Source of the DNA: Gemmatimonadota bacterium
GTDB taxonomy: Bacteria; Gemmatimonadota; Gemmatimonadetes; Gemmatimonadales; GWC2-71-9
DNA length: 11,419 bases
Reading direction: 5' to 3'
NCBI GenBank assembly: GCA_003221085.1
Contig: QHUD01000048.1
Coordinates: 1 to 11,419 of the forward strand
The notes beneath the pieces were generated by a model. It had not been told where the DNA came from and did no database searches. It saw only the letters and a list, made by a program, of their open reading frames with translations. Made by a program: the position numbers and the translations under genes. Below, piece after piece: positions 1-6,745 of the stretch (position 1 is the first letter of the stretch; the number at the start of each line of letters is the position of its first letter).

Positions 1-2280
1 TTACGGCATGAAGGCGGGGGACACCATCTGCTCGGCGCCGGTCGTCGGGATCGGCACGGGCGCGCCGCTCCCCGCCGACCCGACCGGCTGGACGTAGACC
101 CTGAACACGTTCTTCTGCACCGCGACGACGAGCCCCAGGAGATCGCCGGCCGGCGAAACCGTAAAGTCCGCGACCACGAGGTCCACGCCTGAGAGCGGGC
201 TCACCTTCCCGGTACCGAGGTCGGCCTTCACGACCTGCGTGACGGTGCGGCCGTTCTGCTTCTGCTCCACCAGATAGGCAAGCGAGCCGTCACGCAAGAA
301 ACGCGGCGCGGCTTCCTTGCTCTGCGGGCCCCGCGTCACGGGACGCTGGCCCGAGCCGTCCTTCGACATGAGCCAGATGTGATTGTTGCCTTCCCGGTTC
401 GACACGAATGCGATGGTCTCCCCGTCGGGCGACACCGTGGGCTGTGAGTTGTCGGCGGGCTCCTGGGTGAGCTGTACCGCGTCCGAGCTGGTGATCGGCT
501 GCAGGAAGACCTGGCGGTGCCCGGTACGTTGCGAGTGGAACACCACCGCCTGCCCGTCGGCCGTGAACGACGCGTCGTCGTCCGCGCCCGGGGAGTTGGT
601 CAGCCGGGCGGCGCTCGTGCCGTCCGCGTCCATGACATAGATCTCGGCCTGCCCATCCCGGGTCGAGGTGAACGCGATCCGCGATCCATCCGGAGAGAAG
701 GCCGGTTCGGTCGCCACCGCGGTATCGTCCATGACCTTGCGGAGCTGCGCCAGGTTGGCGCGCTCGGCCGAATAGAGCTGGAACCGGCCGGTGCGCGAGC
801 TCGCGAGCACGATCTCACCCTGAACAAAAACTTCGGCCACGGCGCGCCTCCCACCGGGCCCCGTCGCCGTGATGTGGGCGTGGCCGTACGACGCCGTCGA
901 GACGGTGCCGTCTTCAGTGACGGCCGCCACCGGCGGGTTGTCGGACGCCCAGGTGACGCCGGTGGCCGGACCGATCACGACCCCAGCCTCGTCCGCGAAG
1001 CTCGCTCTCAGCGGATATCGCCGGTTCAGGGGCAGGCCGATCCGCGCGGCGGAGAGCTTCAATCCTGCAGCGATGACACGGATCTGCCACGTGACGATCA
1101 GACCCGGGCCCGGGCCTTTCACCACCAGGGTCGTCCTCCCGGCGCGTTTCCCGCTGAGAGTGCCGGACGCCGGGTCGAAGCTCGCGAGCGCCGTGTCCCC
1201 GACGGTCCACCGGAAGGGGGCCTCGGGTACCGGGGTCTTGTCCGCCGCGAGCGCCTGCACCTGGAACTTCGCGGTGCCCTGGATGGGAAGTGGGAGCTCG
1301 CTCTTCGAGGTCGGGAAGACGGTGAGCGCCTCGACCGTCTTGTGCACCACGATGTCGACGGTCTTCGCTTGCAGGAGCCCGACGACGTTGAGCGTCGTCC
1401 GGCCTAGCGCCACGGCCGTGACGACTCCCGTGAGGCTCACGCGCGCGACCGCGGGATCGGCAGCGGACCATTGCAGCGCGAGCGGGCTGACCAGCCGCGC
1501 CCCTTGCGTCGGCACCATGACGTGCAGCGTATCGACGTCCCCGGGGGACATCACGAGGGGCACCGGTTCTTGCACGGCGATGTCGCTCTGCTGCACGACG
1601 ACCGGGGCGGTGGCCGTGAGGCCGCCCGCACTCGTCACCTGCACCGTGCCCTGTCCCGGCGCGAGCGCGACAATCACGCCGTTCTGGTCCACGCTCGCGA
1701 TGTCGGGGCGCAGAGATTTCCAGGTCACGGTGACGGGTGCGGCGGCGGAGCCGTCCTCCTTGAGTGCACGCGGGGTGACACGCGTATTCTCGGACGGCAG
1801 GAGGTACACCGTGGGCGGCTCGATCCGCAGCACCGCGGCCGGTCCAGACCCAACGACCTGACCGGCGAAAGGGTCCACGCCGGAGGGCGCCGGAGACTGC
1901 CCTCCCGCCTGAGTGGCTCCTCCGGCAGGTGCCCCGGTGGCGGGGACGGGAGTGGGGGAGGGGGCGCCAACCACCTGCACGGCGGCTTGGCCCTTCCGCA
2001 CGCCCGCCCGAGCCTCGATGATCGCCACCCCGCCACCCACACCCGTGACCGTTCCACTGTTGTCCACCTTCGCGACCGCGACGTTGTTGGAGGACCAGAT
2101 GACGCGCACGGTGGGGACGACATTCCCGGCTCGGTCAAACGCGGTGGCAAGCAGCCCGCTCCGCTCCCCGACCTTGATTGTGACCGAGGGGGGGGCCACT
2201 TGGACTTCCGCGATATTCTGTGCTGTCGCTCCGCCCGGAAGGCCGAGGACGGTGAGGAGGCAGATGCGTCGAGCCGTCAT
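1..2280 (-). CDS. Secreted protein with five Ig-like (Big_2) domains and a TolB-type beta-propeller
   Basis: A 759-residue protein. It starts with an export signal (basic MTARR, hydrophobic stretch, likely cleavage after ATAQ near residue 21). Five repeated Ig-like bacterial Big_2 units follow at about residues 24-104, 150-229, 232-312, 316-403 and 405-487, each with the typical pattern of a Trp strand, an 'A.V...G.V.....G' turn and a final 'T.....V' strand. A Pro/Gly/Ala-rich linker at 105-147 separates units 1 and 2. The C-terminal part (about 489-733) has PD40/TolB propeller blades marked by FSPDG (528), FTADG (572), VSPDG (616), FLRDG (661) and VSPAG (708). Both domain classes are known for surface adhesion and protein or glycan binding; the actual ligand cannot be read from sequence. 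The stop is TAA at the left edge, so the gene is complete. No Shine-Dalgarno precedes the ATG, which fits the near-leaderless promoter described separately. It is divergent from the rest of the window. Confidence 0.9.
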   Translation of the reverse strand: MTARRICLLTVLGLPGGATAQNIAEVQVAPPSVTIKVGERSGLLATAFDRAGNVVPTVRVIWSSNNVAVAKVDNSGTVTGVGGGVAIIEARAGVRKGQAAVQVVGAPSPTPVPATGAPAGGATQAGGQSPAPSGVDPFAGQVVGSGPAAVLRIEPPTVYLLPSENTRVTPRALKEDGSAAAPVTVTWKSLRPDIASVDQNGVIVALAPGQGTVQVTSAGGLTATAPVVVQQSDIAVQEPVPLVMSPGDVDTLHVMVPTQGARLVSPLALQWSAADPAVARVSLTGVVTAVALGRTTLNVVGLLQAKTVDIVVHKTVEALTVFPTSKSELPLPIQGTAKFQVQALAADKTPVPEAPFRWTVGDTALASFDPASGTLSGKRAGRTTLVVKGPGPGLIVTWQIRVIAAGLKLSAARIGLPLNRRYPLRASFADEAGVVIGPATGVTWASDNPPVAAVTEDGTVSTASYGHAHITATGPGGRRAVAEVFVQGEIVLASSRTGRFQLYSAERANLAQLRKVMDDTAVATEPAFSPDGSRIAFTSTRDGQAEIYVMDADGTSAARLTNSPGADDDASFTADGQAVVFHSQRTGHRQVFLQPITSSDAVQLTQEPADNSQPTVSPDGETIAFVSNREGNNHIWLMSKDGSGQRPVTRGPQSKEAAPRFLRDGSLAYLVEQKQNGRTVTQVVKADLGTGKVSPLSGVDLVVADFTVSPAGDLLGLVVAVQKNVFRVYVQPVGSAGSGAPVPIPTTGAEQMVSPAFMP

Positions 2281-2290
2281 AGCGGCGCGA

Positions 2291-2308
2291 ACTTAAGCGC
2301 GCGTAAGT
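2291..2308. promoter_or_regulatory. Imperfect 18-bp palindrome over the promoter spacer and -10 (possible operator)
   Basis: ACTTAAGCGCGCGTAAGT is palindromic at 16 of 18 positions, with one mismatched pair at positions 6 and 13. It covers the -10 and most of the spacer of the minus-strand promoter, where a bound dimeric repressor would block RNA polymerase. No regulator gene is adjacent, so this is only an operator candidate. Confidence 0.35.
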
Positions 2309-2319
2309 GCCGTTGTCAA
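2291..2319 (-). promoter_or_regulatory. Likely sigma70-type promoter of the Big_2/TolB gene
   Basis: Read on the minus strand there is a perfect TTGACA (2319-2314), a 17-bp spacer, and TTAAGT (2296-2291) as a weak -10 (3 of 6 consensus bases). Transcription would start near 2284, only a few bases before the ATG at 2280-2278. The transcript would therefore be leaderless or nearly so, in agreement with the absence of a Shine-Dalgarno. The perfect -35 and ideal spacing are seen directly; activity is inferred. Confidence 0.5.
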
Positions 2320-2379
2320 GCTAACTTGTCGCGAAATACGCGAGACCCTCCAACCGATAACGATCTTGTGCGCATCCAC

Positions 2380-2407
2380 TTGCGTGGGAGCATTCCCGGC
2401 GTAAGCT
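2380..2407 (+). promoter_or_regulatory. Weak candidate promoter for the H1-like gene
   Basis: TTGCGT (2380-2385) and TAAGCT (2402-2407) are separated by 16 bp and lie about 45 bp before the H1-like start codon, leaving room for the GAGGAG ribosome binding site at 2435-2440. Each hexamer matches the sigma70 consensus only partly, so this is tentative. The gene needs its own promoter because its left neighbour is divergent. Confidence 0.25.
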
Positions 2408-2450
2408 ATAGGCCACGCTCACGGACAACCAGCAGAGGAGAGATCATCCG

Positions 2451-2717
2451 ATGCTCGCGCCAACGGATTTTTCGGAGAGCAGCTGGACTGGCTCCGGCAT
2501 GATGGAGCCGATGTATCCGCCGGCACCCATGACGCCGCCCGCTCCCGCGCCGATGAGGGACGAGCCGATGACGGCGCCGCGGCCGAAACCGGCAAAGAAG
2601 AAAAAGCCGGCGAGATCCAAGGCCAAGAAGAAGGCCGGCAAGAAGCGGCCCAAAGCCAAAGCAAAGCGGGGCGGCAAGACGAAGCGGAAGAAGGCGGCAA
2701 AGAAGCGTCGCCGCTAG
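2451..2717 (+). CDS. Small Lys/Arg-rich histone-H1-like protein
   Basis: An 88-residue protein. The N-terminal half (1-45) is low-complexity, rich in Pro, Met and Ala with a few acidic residues. The C-terminal half (about 46-88) is almost entirely Lys, Arg, Ala and Gly in KKAGKK/KAKAK-type runs and ends in RRR. Such tails occur in bacterial H1-like proteins (chlamydial Hc1, AlgP-type tails) that bind and compact DNA without sequence specificity. A nucleoid-associated role is therefore the best inference, and RNA binding is also possible. The start is supported by GAGGAG at 2435-2440, ten bases before the ATG. The gene is monocistronic by layout: a divergent gene on the left and a strong hairpin after its TAG stop. 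AAG-rich codon use in the tail gives it a composition unlike its neighbours, but this follows from the amino acids and is not evidence of transfer. No folded domain is visible. Confidence 0.75.
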   Translation: MLAPTDFSESSWTGSGMMEPMYPPAPMTPPAPAPMRDEPMTAPRPKPAKKKKPARSKAKKKAGKKRPKAKAKRGGKTKRKKAAKKRRR

Positions 2718-2733
2718 CGATCCTTCAGCGTCA

Positions 2734-2790
2734 GTGCGCGGGAGCGCCTCTTGGATGGCTCCACCATCTCTTGAGGCGCTCCCGCGGCAC
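2734..2790 (+). terminator. Long hairpin after the H1-like gene (probable terminator)
   Basis: A perfect 13-bp inverted repeat, GCGGGAGCGCCTC (2738-2750) with 2773-2785, is extended outward by GTGC/GCAC (2734-2737 with 2787-2790, one bulged G). An inner GATGG/CCATC stem (2754-2758 with 2764-2768) closes a CTCCA loop. It starts 17 bases after the H1-like stop codon. There is only a short TTT afterwards and no U-tract, so it may work as a transcript-end stabiliser or attenuator rather than a classical intrinsic terminator. Confidence 0.55.
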
Positions 2791-2822
2791 GTTTGGCATC
2801 CCCCGAGCGAACCGGTGAGACC

Positions 2823-3287
2823 ATGAACACGCGTGTGGCGTGTTGGACCGGCGGCCTGGGCGCAGCGCTGTTGCTCGCCTGCTCTGCCCCGAAAATCGTT
2901 CCAGGAGATCCGCAGGCTGAGATCGCGGCGATGCTCGAGCAGAGCGCCGCGGCTTGGAACCGCGGCGACCTGAACGGCTTCATGAGTGACTACGCCAAGG
3001 ACTCGTTGACGAGCTACGTCTCGGGCGGCCACGTGCAGTACGGCTGGCAGAAGCTGTACGACCGGTACCAGACCACGTATTTCGCGCCGGGCAAGTTCCG
3101 CGACTCGCTCACGTTCGGTGAGGTGCGCGTGCGCCCCCTGACGCTCGACCTCGCGCTCTGCACGGCGCGTTTCGCGCTGCGGCGGGGTGACTCGGTGACC
3201 GCGAGCGGACCGTTCACGCTCCTCCTCCAGAAGCGTGGAAATCGGTGGCAGATTCTTCACGACCACACGTCGTCGGATCCCAAGTGA
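2823..3287 (+). CDS. NTF2-like (SnoaL/DUF4440) lipoprotein
   Basis: A 154-residue predicted lipoprotein. A short hydrophobic signal ends in the lipobox LLAC, with Cys20 as the lipidated residue. The mature part has the small alpha+beta fold pattern of the SnoaL/DUF4440 group of the NTF2-like superfamily: an N-terminal helix with AAWNRGDLNGFM (about 45-56), then a helix around GWQKLYDRYQ, and strands ending in WQILHDHTS. These cone-shaped folds bind small ligands or act as subunits; no specific reaction can be assigned. ATG at 2823 is preferred over an upstream TTG (2793) because it places a standard basic-hydrophobic-Cys signal at the very N-terminus. Its TGA overlaps the GTG of the next gene by 4 bases (GTGA), suggesting translational coupling with the amidohydrolase and a shared periplasmic or envelope role. 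Confidence 0.8.
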   Translation: MNTRVACWTGGLGAALLLACSAPKIVPGDPQAEIAAMLEQSAAAWNRGDLNGFMSDYAKDSLTSYVSGGHVQYGWQKLYDRYQTTYFAPGKFRDSLTFGEVRVRPLTLDLALCTARFALRRGDSVTASGPFTLLLQKRGNRWQILHDHTSSDPK

Positions 3288-4653
3288 CGCATCGCGCATC
3301 CCGCATCACGCATCCCGGCTTCCTGCTGCTGGTCGCGCTCGCCGGCTGCGGCTCCTCCGGCGACGGCATGATCGCGCTCGAGGGAGCGATGCTCATCGAC
3401 GGATCGGGCGGCGAACCCGTGCGCGACGCGCTCGTTCTCGTGAAACAGGGGCACATTGAGGCGGTCGCCCGGGTGAATGAGATCCCGGTGCCGCGCGGCG
3501 CGCGCGTCGTGACCCTCATCGGAAAAACGATCATCCCGGGGCTGATCGACGCCCACGCGCACGTCGAGCGTTGGGCCGCGGAGCGCTACCTCGCCTGGGG
3601 CGTCACCACGGTCCGCGACCTCGGCGCGTCGAGCACCGACTCCCTGATTGCGATCAAGAACGACTTCGACCTGGGCTCCGTACTCGGCCCGCGGATGCTC
3701 ACCTCCGGGGCCATGATCGACGGGGCTCCTCCACCTATCCGGCGGCGACCGCGGTGAGAACGGCAGCCGACGTGCGCCGGGCCGTGGATCTGCGGGCGGT
3801 CGCAGGGGCAGACCACGTCAAGATCTACACGAAGTTCACTGCCGAGCTGTTGCGGCCGCTCCTGGACGAGGCAACCACGCTCCGCCTCCCCGTAGCCGCG
3901 CACCTCGGCAAGATCGACGCCCTCACCGCCGCGAGGGCGGGCGTCGCCTCGCTCGAGCACATGGCTGGCGTCGTGGCCGCGGCGAGTCGCGACCCCGGCC
4001 CGTACTTCCGGGCACACGACCAATTCCTGCGCGGCTGGACGACCGAAGAGATGGGCTGGGCCGCGCTCGATTCAGGCTCGGTCGCGCGCACGGCGCGGGC
4101 GCTCGCGGCGACGCGCGTCGCGATCGTGCCCACGCTGGTGGTGCACGAGATGCTCTCGCGCCTCGACAACCCGACGCTCCTGTCGCGGCCCGGGATGGAG
4201 GACGTCCCGGCAGGCGCCGCGAGCGTGCGCGACGTGGCGGGGCTCCTGCGCCGCACCGGCTGGCGTACCGGCGACCTCCAGGCATTCCGACGATCGCGCG
4301 CTCGTCAGAACCAGTTCGTCCGCGAGTTCAAGCGCGCGGGCGGGCTGATCGCGGCCGGCTCCGATGCCGCGAACCAGCTGCTCGTGCCGGGCCTCTCGCT
4401 GCACGAAGAGCTCAGCCTGCTCGTCGCCGCCGGGTTGACGCCGGTCGAGGCGATCACCGCCGCCACACGCAAAGGTGCGGAGCTGCTGCGGGCGGACTCC
4501 CTTGGCCGGGTGGGCCCGGGCAAGGTGGCCGACCTGGTCGTGCTCGACGCCAACCCCGCGACGAACATCGCGGCCACGCGCCGCATCGTCTGGGTCATGG
4601 TGCGGGGACGGATCCTTTATCCCGATTCGCTGAGGAGAACATGGGGAAAATAG
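3284..4653 (+). pseudogene. Lipoprotein amidohydrolase, interrupted by a one-base frameshift
   Basis: Two overlapping reading frames together encode one metal-dependent amidohydrolase of the imidazolonepropionase/prolidase-like type. The first half runs from GTG 3284 to TGA 3755-3757; the second half is in the frame one base earlier and ends at TAG 4651-4653. Adding one base near 3731-3732 restores IDGAPPTYPAATAVRT and a 456-residue protein. In the restored numbering it has a lipobox LAGC (Cys22), His91 and His93 (DAHAH), Lys180 (VKIYTK), His207 (AAHLG), His226 (LEHMAG) and Asp361 (AGSDA). This is a complete metal-site set, so the enzyme would hydrolyse an amide or peptide-like bond in the envelope. 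As written it is broken. All other features look intact, so a recent mutation or a sequencing error in CTCCACC are both plausible. GTG 3284 is chosen because it overlaps the previous stop and gives a proper lipoprotein signal. A 7-bp repeat begins directly after it. Confidence 0.8.
3287..3314 (+). repeat. 7-bp tandem repeat, four units of NCGCATC
   Basis: Four consecutive heptamers ACGCATC, GCGCATC, CCGCATC and ACGCATC occupy codons 2 to 11 of the amidohydrolase, immediately after its GTG start. Only the first base of each unit varies. Gain or loss of one unit would shift the reading frame right after initiation. Confidence 0.8.
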
Positions 4654-6353
4654 GATTGGCTCTCGTTGCCGTAGCGCTCGTCGGCGCTTGCGGGAGACGG
4701 GAAACGGGAAACGGGAAACGGGCATACGACCTCGTCCTCAAGAACGGGTGGATCGTCGACGGCAGTGGGAATCCCCGCTACCGGGGCGACGTCGCCATCC
4801 GCGGCGACCGCATTGTCGCGGTCGGATTCCTGAACGGGGAGGCGGCTCGAGAGACGGTGGACGTGGGCGGGCTGGTCGTAGCTCCCGGATTCATCGATAT
4901 GATGGGCCAGTCGGAAATCAATGCGCTGATCGACGATCGGGTGTTCTCGAAGATCACACAGGGGATCACGACCGAAGTGACGGGCGAAGGGGGCTCGGTC
5001 GTCCCGCTCACGGACAACCTCGTGGCGGACGACTCGGATGCCATGAAGAAATGGCACTATCGCGAAGACTGGCGCGACCTCGACGGATACTTCGCTCAGC
5101 TCGCTAAACAGGGCTCGGCCCTGAACATCGCCACGTTCGTGGGCGCGACCCAGGTGCGGCTCGCGGTCGTGGGCAAGGAGAACCGGCAGCCGACGGCGGT
5201 CGAGCTCGCGCACATGTCGGCCATCGTGGACACCCTGATGGCGCAGGGAGCACTCGGCGTCTGGACGGCCCTGGAATACGCCCCGGCGAGCTATTCCAAG
5301 ACCGAGGAGATCATCGCGCTCGCCAAGGCGGCGCGGCGCCACGGCGGCATCTACGCGTCTCACATGCGGAACGAGGGCGTGCGGATCGATGACGCGTTGG
5401 ACGAGGTGTTCCGCATCGCGCGCGAAGCCGACATCCCGGCAGAGATCTCGCACCTCAAGGTGTCGGGCCGGCAGAGCTGGGGCCGCATGCCCCGGGTGCT
5501 CGCCAGGATCGACTCGGCTCGGGCGGCCGGACTCGACATCACCGCCGACCAGTACCCGTACACCCGCGCCGCGACCGCGCTCGACGCTTCCATTCCGACC
5601 TGGGCGGAGAGCGGAGGGTGGGACTCCCTGCTCGCGCGGCTGCGGGATCAGGGGACCCGTGCCCGGCTGCGCGGGGAGATGCTCAATCCCAAGGGGCCGG
5701 AGAGCTTCTACTACGAGGCAGGCGGCGGCGCCGGCGTGCTGATCACGGGCACGTTCCAAGACTCGCTCCGCTTCCTGCAGGGAAAGACCGTCGCCGAAAT
5801 CGCCGCGGCGCGGCACCGCGACCCCGTGGAGACCCTGTTCGATGTGGTGCTCGCAGAGGGCGGCCACCGCACCGATGCGGTGTACGCGGTGATGGACGAG
5901 CCCGATGTCCGGGCGGCGCTGAGGACGTGGTGGGTGGCGGTGAATACCGACTTCGGTGGCGTGGCGCCGGACGGGCCGTTCGGCACGCAGTCCGCGCACC
6001 CACGCGCCTACGGCACGTTCGCCCGGATCCTCGGCCGCTACGCGCGTGACCTGAAGCTCTTCCCGCTCGAATTCGCGGTGCACAAGATGACGGCGTTGGC
6101 CGCGCAGCGCGTTGGGCTGGCCGACCGCGGCTTGCTCAAGGCCGGAATGGCGGCCGACATAACGGTATTCGATCCCGCGACCGTGGCCGACAAGGCGACG
6201 TTCGAGCAGCCGCACCAGCCGTCGATCGGGTTTGCGTACGTATTCGTGAACGGGCAAAAGGTCCTGGACCACGGGAAGCTCACGGCGGCGCGCCCCGGCC
6301 GCGGCCTGCGCGGGCCGGGGTATGAGCCGCCGGAGCGGCGCGGCAGGCAGTGA
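4641..6353 (+). CDS. D-aminoacylase/N-acyl-D-amino-acid deacylase-like lipoprotein amidohydrolase
   Basis: A 570-residue protein with a lipoprotein signal (lipobox VGAC, Cys17). The overall layout is that of the N-acyl-D-amino-acid deacylase family: N-terminal strand domain (LVLKNGWIVDGSG), TIM-barrel, and a C-terminal MTALAAQRVGLADRG...GMAADITVFDP block. Conserved metal-site residues are His241 (YASHMRNEG), His271 (EISHLK) and Asp437 (NTDFGG), with HPRAYGTFARILGRY at 453-467. The usual HxH after 'GFID' is replaced by MMGQSE (Met88, Gln90), and the usual GNCG is GEGG (115-118), so the Cys ligand is Gly with a nearby Glu116. It may be a distinct subfamily with another substrate or metal arrangement. 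GAGGAG at 4632-4637 supports ATG 4641, which overlaps the end of the previous gene by 13 bases. Its TGA overlaps the next GTG. A 7-bp repeat follows the lipobox Cys. A role in trimming N-acyl-amino acids or peptides outside the cytoplasm is inferred. Confidence 0.85.
   Translation: MGKIGLALVAVALVGACGRRETGNGKRAYDLVLKNGWIVDGSGNPRYRGDVAIRGDRIVAVGFLNGEAARETVDVGGLVVAPGFIDMMGQSEINALIDDRVFSKITQGITTEVTGEGGSVVPLTDNLVADDSDAMKKWHYREDWRDLDGYFAQLAKQGSALNIATFVGATQVRLAVVGKENRQPTAVELAHMSAIVDTLMAQGALGVWTALEYAPASYSKTEEIIALAKAARRHGGIYASHMRNEGVRIDDALDEVFRIAREADIPAEISHLKVSGRQSWGRMPRVLARIDSARAAGLDITADQYPYTRAATALDASIPTWAESGGWDSLLARLRDQGTRARLRGEMLNPKGPESFYYEAGGGAGVLITGTFQDSLRFLQGKTVAEIAAARHRDPVETLFDVVLAEGGHRTDAVYAVMDEPDVRAALRTWWVAVNTDFGGVAPDGPFGTQSAHPRAYGTFARILGRYARDLKLFPLEFAVHKMTALAAQRVGLADRGLLKAGMAADITVFDPATVADKATFEQPHQPSIGFAYVFVNGQKVLDHGKLTAARPGRGLRGPGYEPPERRGRQ
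4692..4722 (+). repeat. 7-bp tandem repeat, four units of GGGAAAC
   Basis: GGGAGAC followed by three identical GGGAAAC units and a partial GGG. It sits inside the deacylase gene just after the lipobox Cys17, encoding the RRETGNGKR linker between lipid anchor and enzyme domain. The frame is open here, but a change of one unit would shift it. Confidence 0.85.
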
Positions 6354-6715
6354 CATTCGGGCGGCTGGTGCTGGCGTGGATTCCCGTGGCGGGGTGGTTC
6401 GTGATCGCGACGCTCTCGATCGCGCGGCTCGTCGCCCGTCAGAGCGGCGCCTGGGCTGCCGCGCCGCGGGGATACTGGAAGTGGCCGATCAGCGAGGCCG
6501 GTCTGCTCACGTTGTTCGCGTCGCTCTGGTTCGATTCGTTGGGTAGTGGCGGCTCGTGGCTGGTGTTCGCGCTCGTCGGCGCCCTGGCGACCGTCCCCAA
6601 GTGGCTCCCGGGGCCGGACCGAGCAGTGCCGAACCGGGAGCTGTTCGTCGGCGCGTGCGCCGACCTGGCACGCTACGAGATCGCCGGCGCCCTCCTCGCG
6701 TGGAGGCTTGGCTAG
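6350..6715 (+). CDS. Small integral membrane protein of unknown function
   Basis: A 121-residue protein that I do not recognise. It has a hydrophobic N-terminal segment (about 5-27, LVLAWIPVAGWFVIATLSIA), then an Arg/Trp-rich loop (AAPRGYWKWP), and a second hydrophobic region (about 50-85) that could form one or two membrane helices with a short GSGG turn. The C-terminal third is amphipathic and ends in EIAGALLAWRLG. The GTG start overlaps the TGA of the deacylase by 4 bases (GTGA), so the two are probably translated together and it may act with that envelope enzyme. No catalytic motif is visible. The coding frame is supported by the overlap, the consistent high third-position GC and the absence of another good frame in this stretch. 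Confidence 0.65.
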   Translation: MTFGRLVLAWIPVAGWFVIATLSIARLVARQSGAWAAAPRGYWKWPISEAGLLTLFASLWFDSLGSGGSWLVFALVGALATVPKWLPGPDRAVPNRELFVGACADLARYEIAGALLAWRLG

Positions 6716-6745
6716 GTCCGTTCCCGTCGGCATCTTCCGTGGTCC

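Noticed and set aside
517..1407. Plus-strand open frames inside the Big_2/TolB gene
   Set aside because: Arg/Gly/His-rich shadows; the minus strand shows repeated domains and a signal peptide.
2329..2343. Short inverted repeat TCGCG-AAATA-CGCGA in the divergent intergenic region
   Set aside because: Only 5-bp arms in GC-rich DNA and outside the candidate promoter elements; too weak to call a site.
3245..3283. GTG 3245 as the start of the amidohydrolase
   Set aside because: It would put 13 polar residues before the lipoprotein signal and overlap the upstream gene by 43 bases; GTG 3284 gives a standard signal and a 4-base overlap.
2406..3299. Minus-strand frame of 297 codons covering the H1-like and NTF2-like genes
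   Set aside because: It crosses the intergenic hairpin and two supported genes and has no motif or ribosome binding site.
3722..3738. Programmed -1 ribosomal frameshift in the amidohydrolase
   Set aside because: The direction fits, but no X XXY YYZ slippery heptamer is present at the junction; deletion or sequencing error is simpler.
3755..3757. TGA ending the first half of the amidohydrolase as a second Sec codon
   Set aside because: Homologous sequence continues in a different frame, not through this TGA, so a frameshift explains it.
4617..6356. Long minus-strand open frame of 579 codons opposite the deacylase
   Set aside because: Arg/His/Val-rich translation without family motifs; it exists because the plus-strand gene has GC-rich codons. 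The plus strand carries a clear family.
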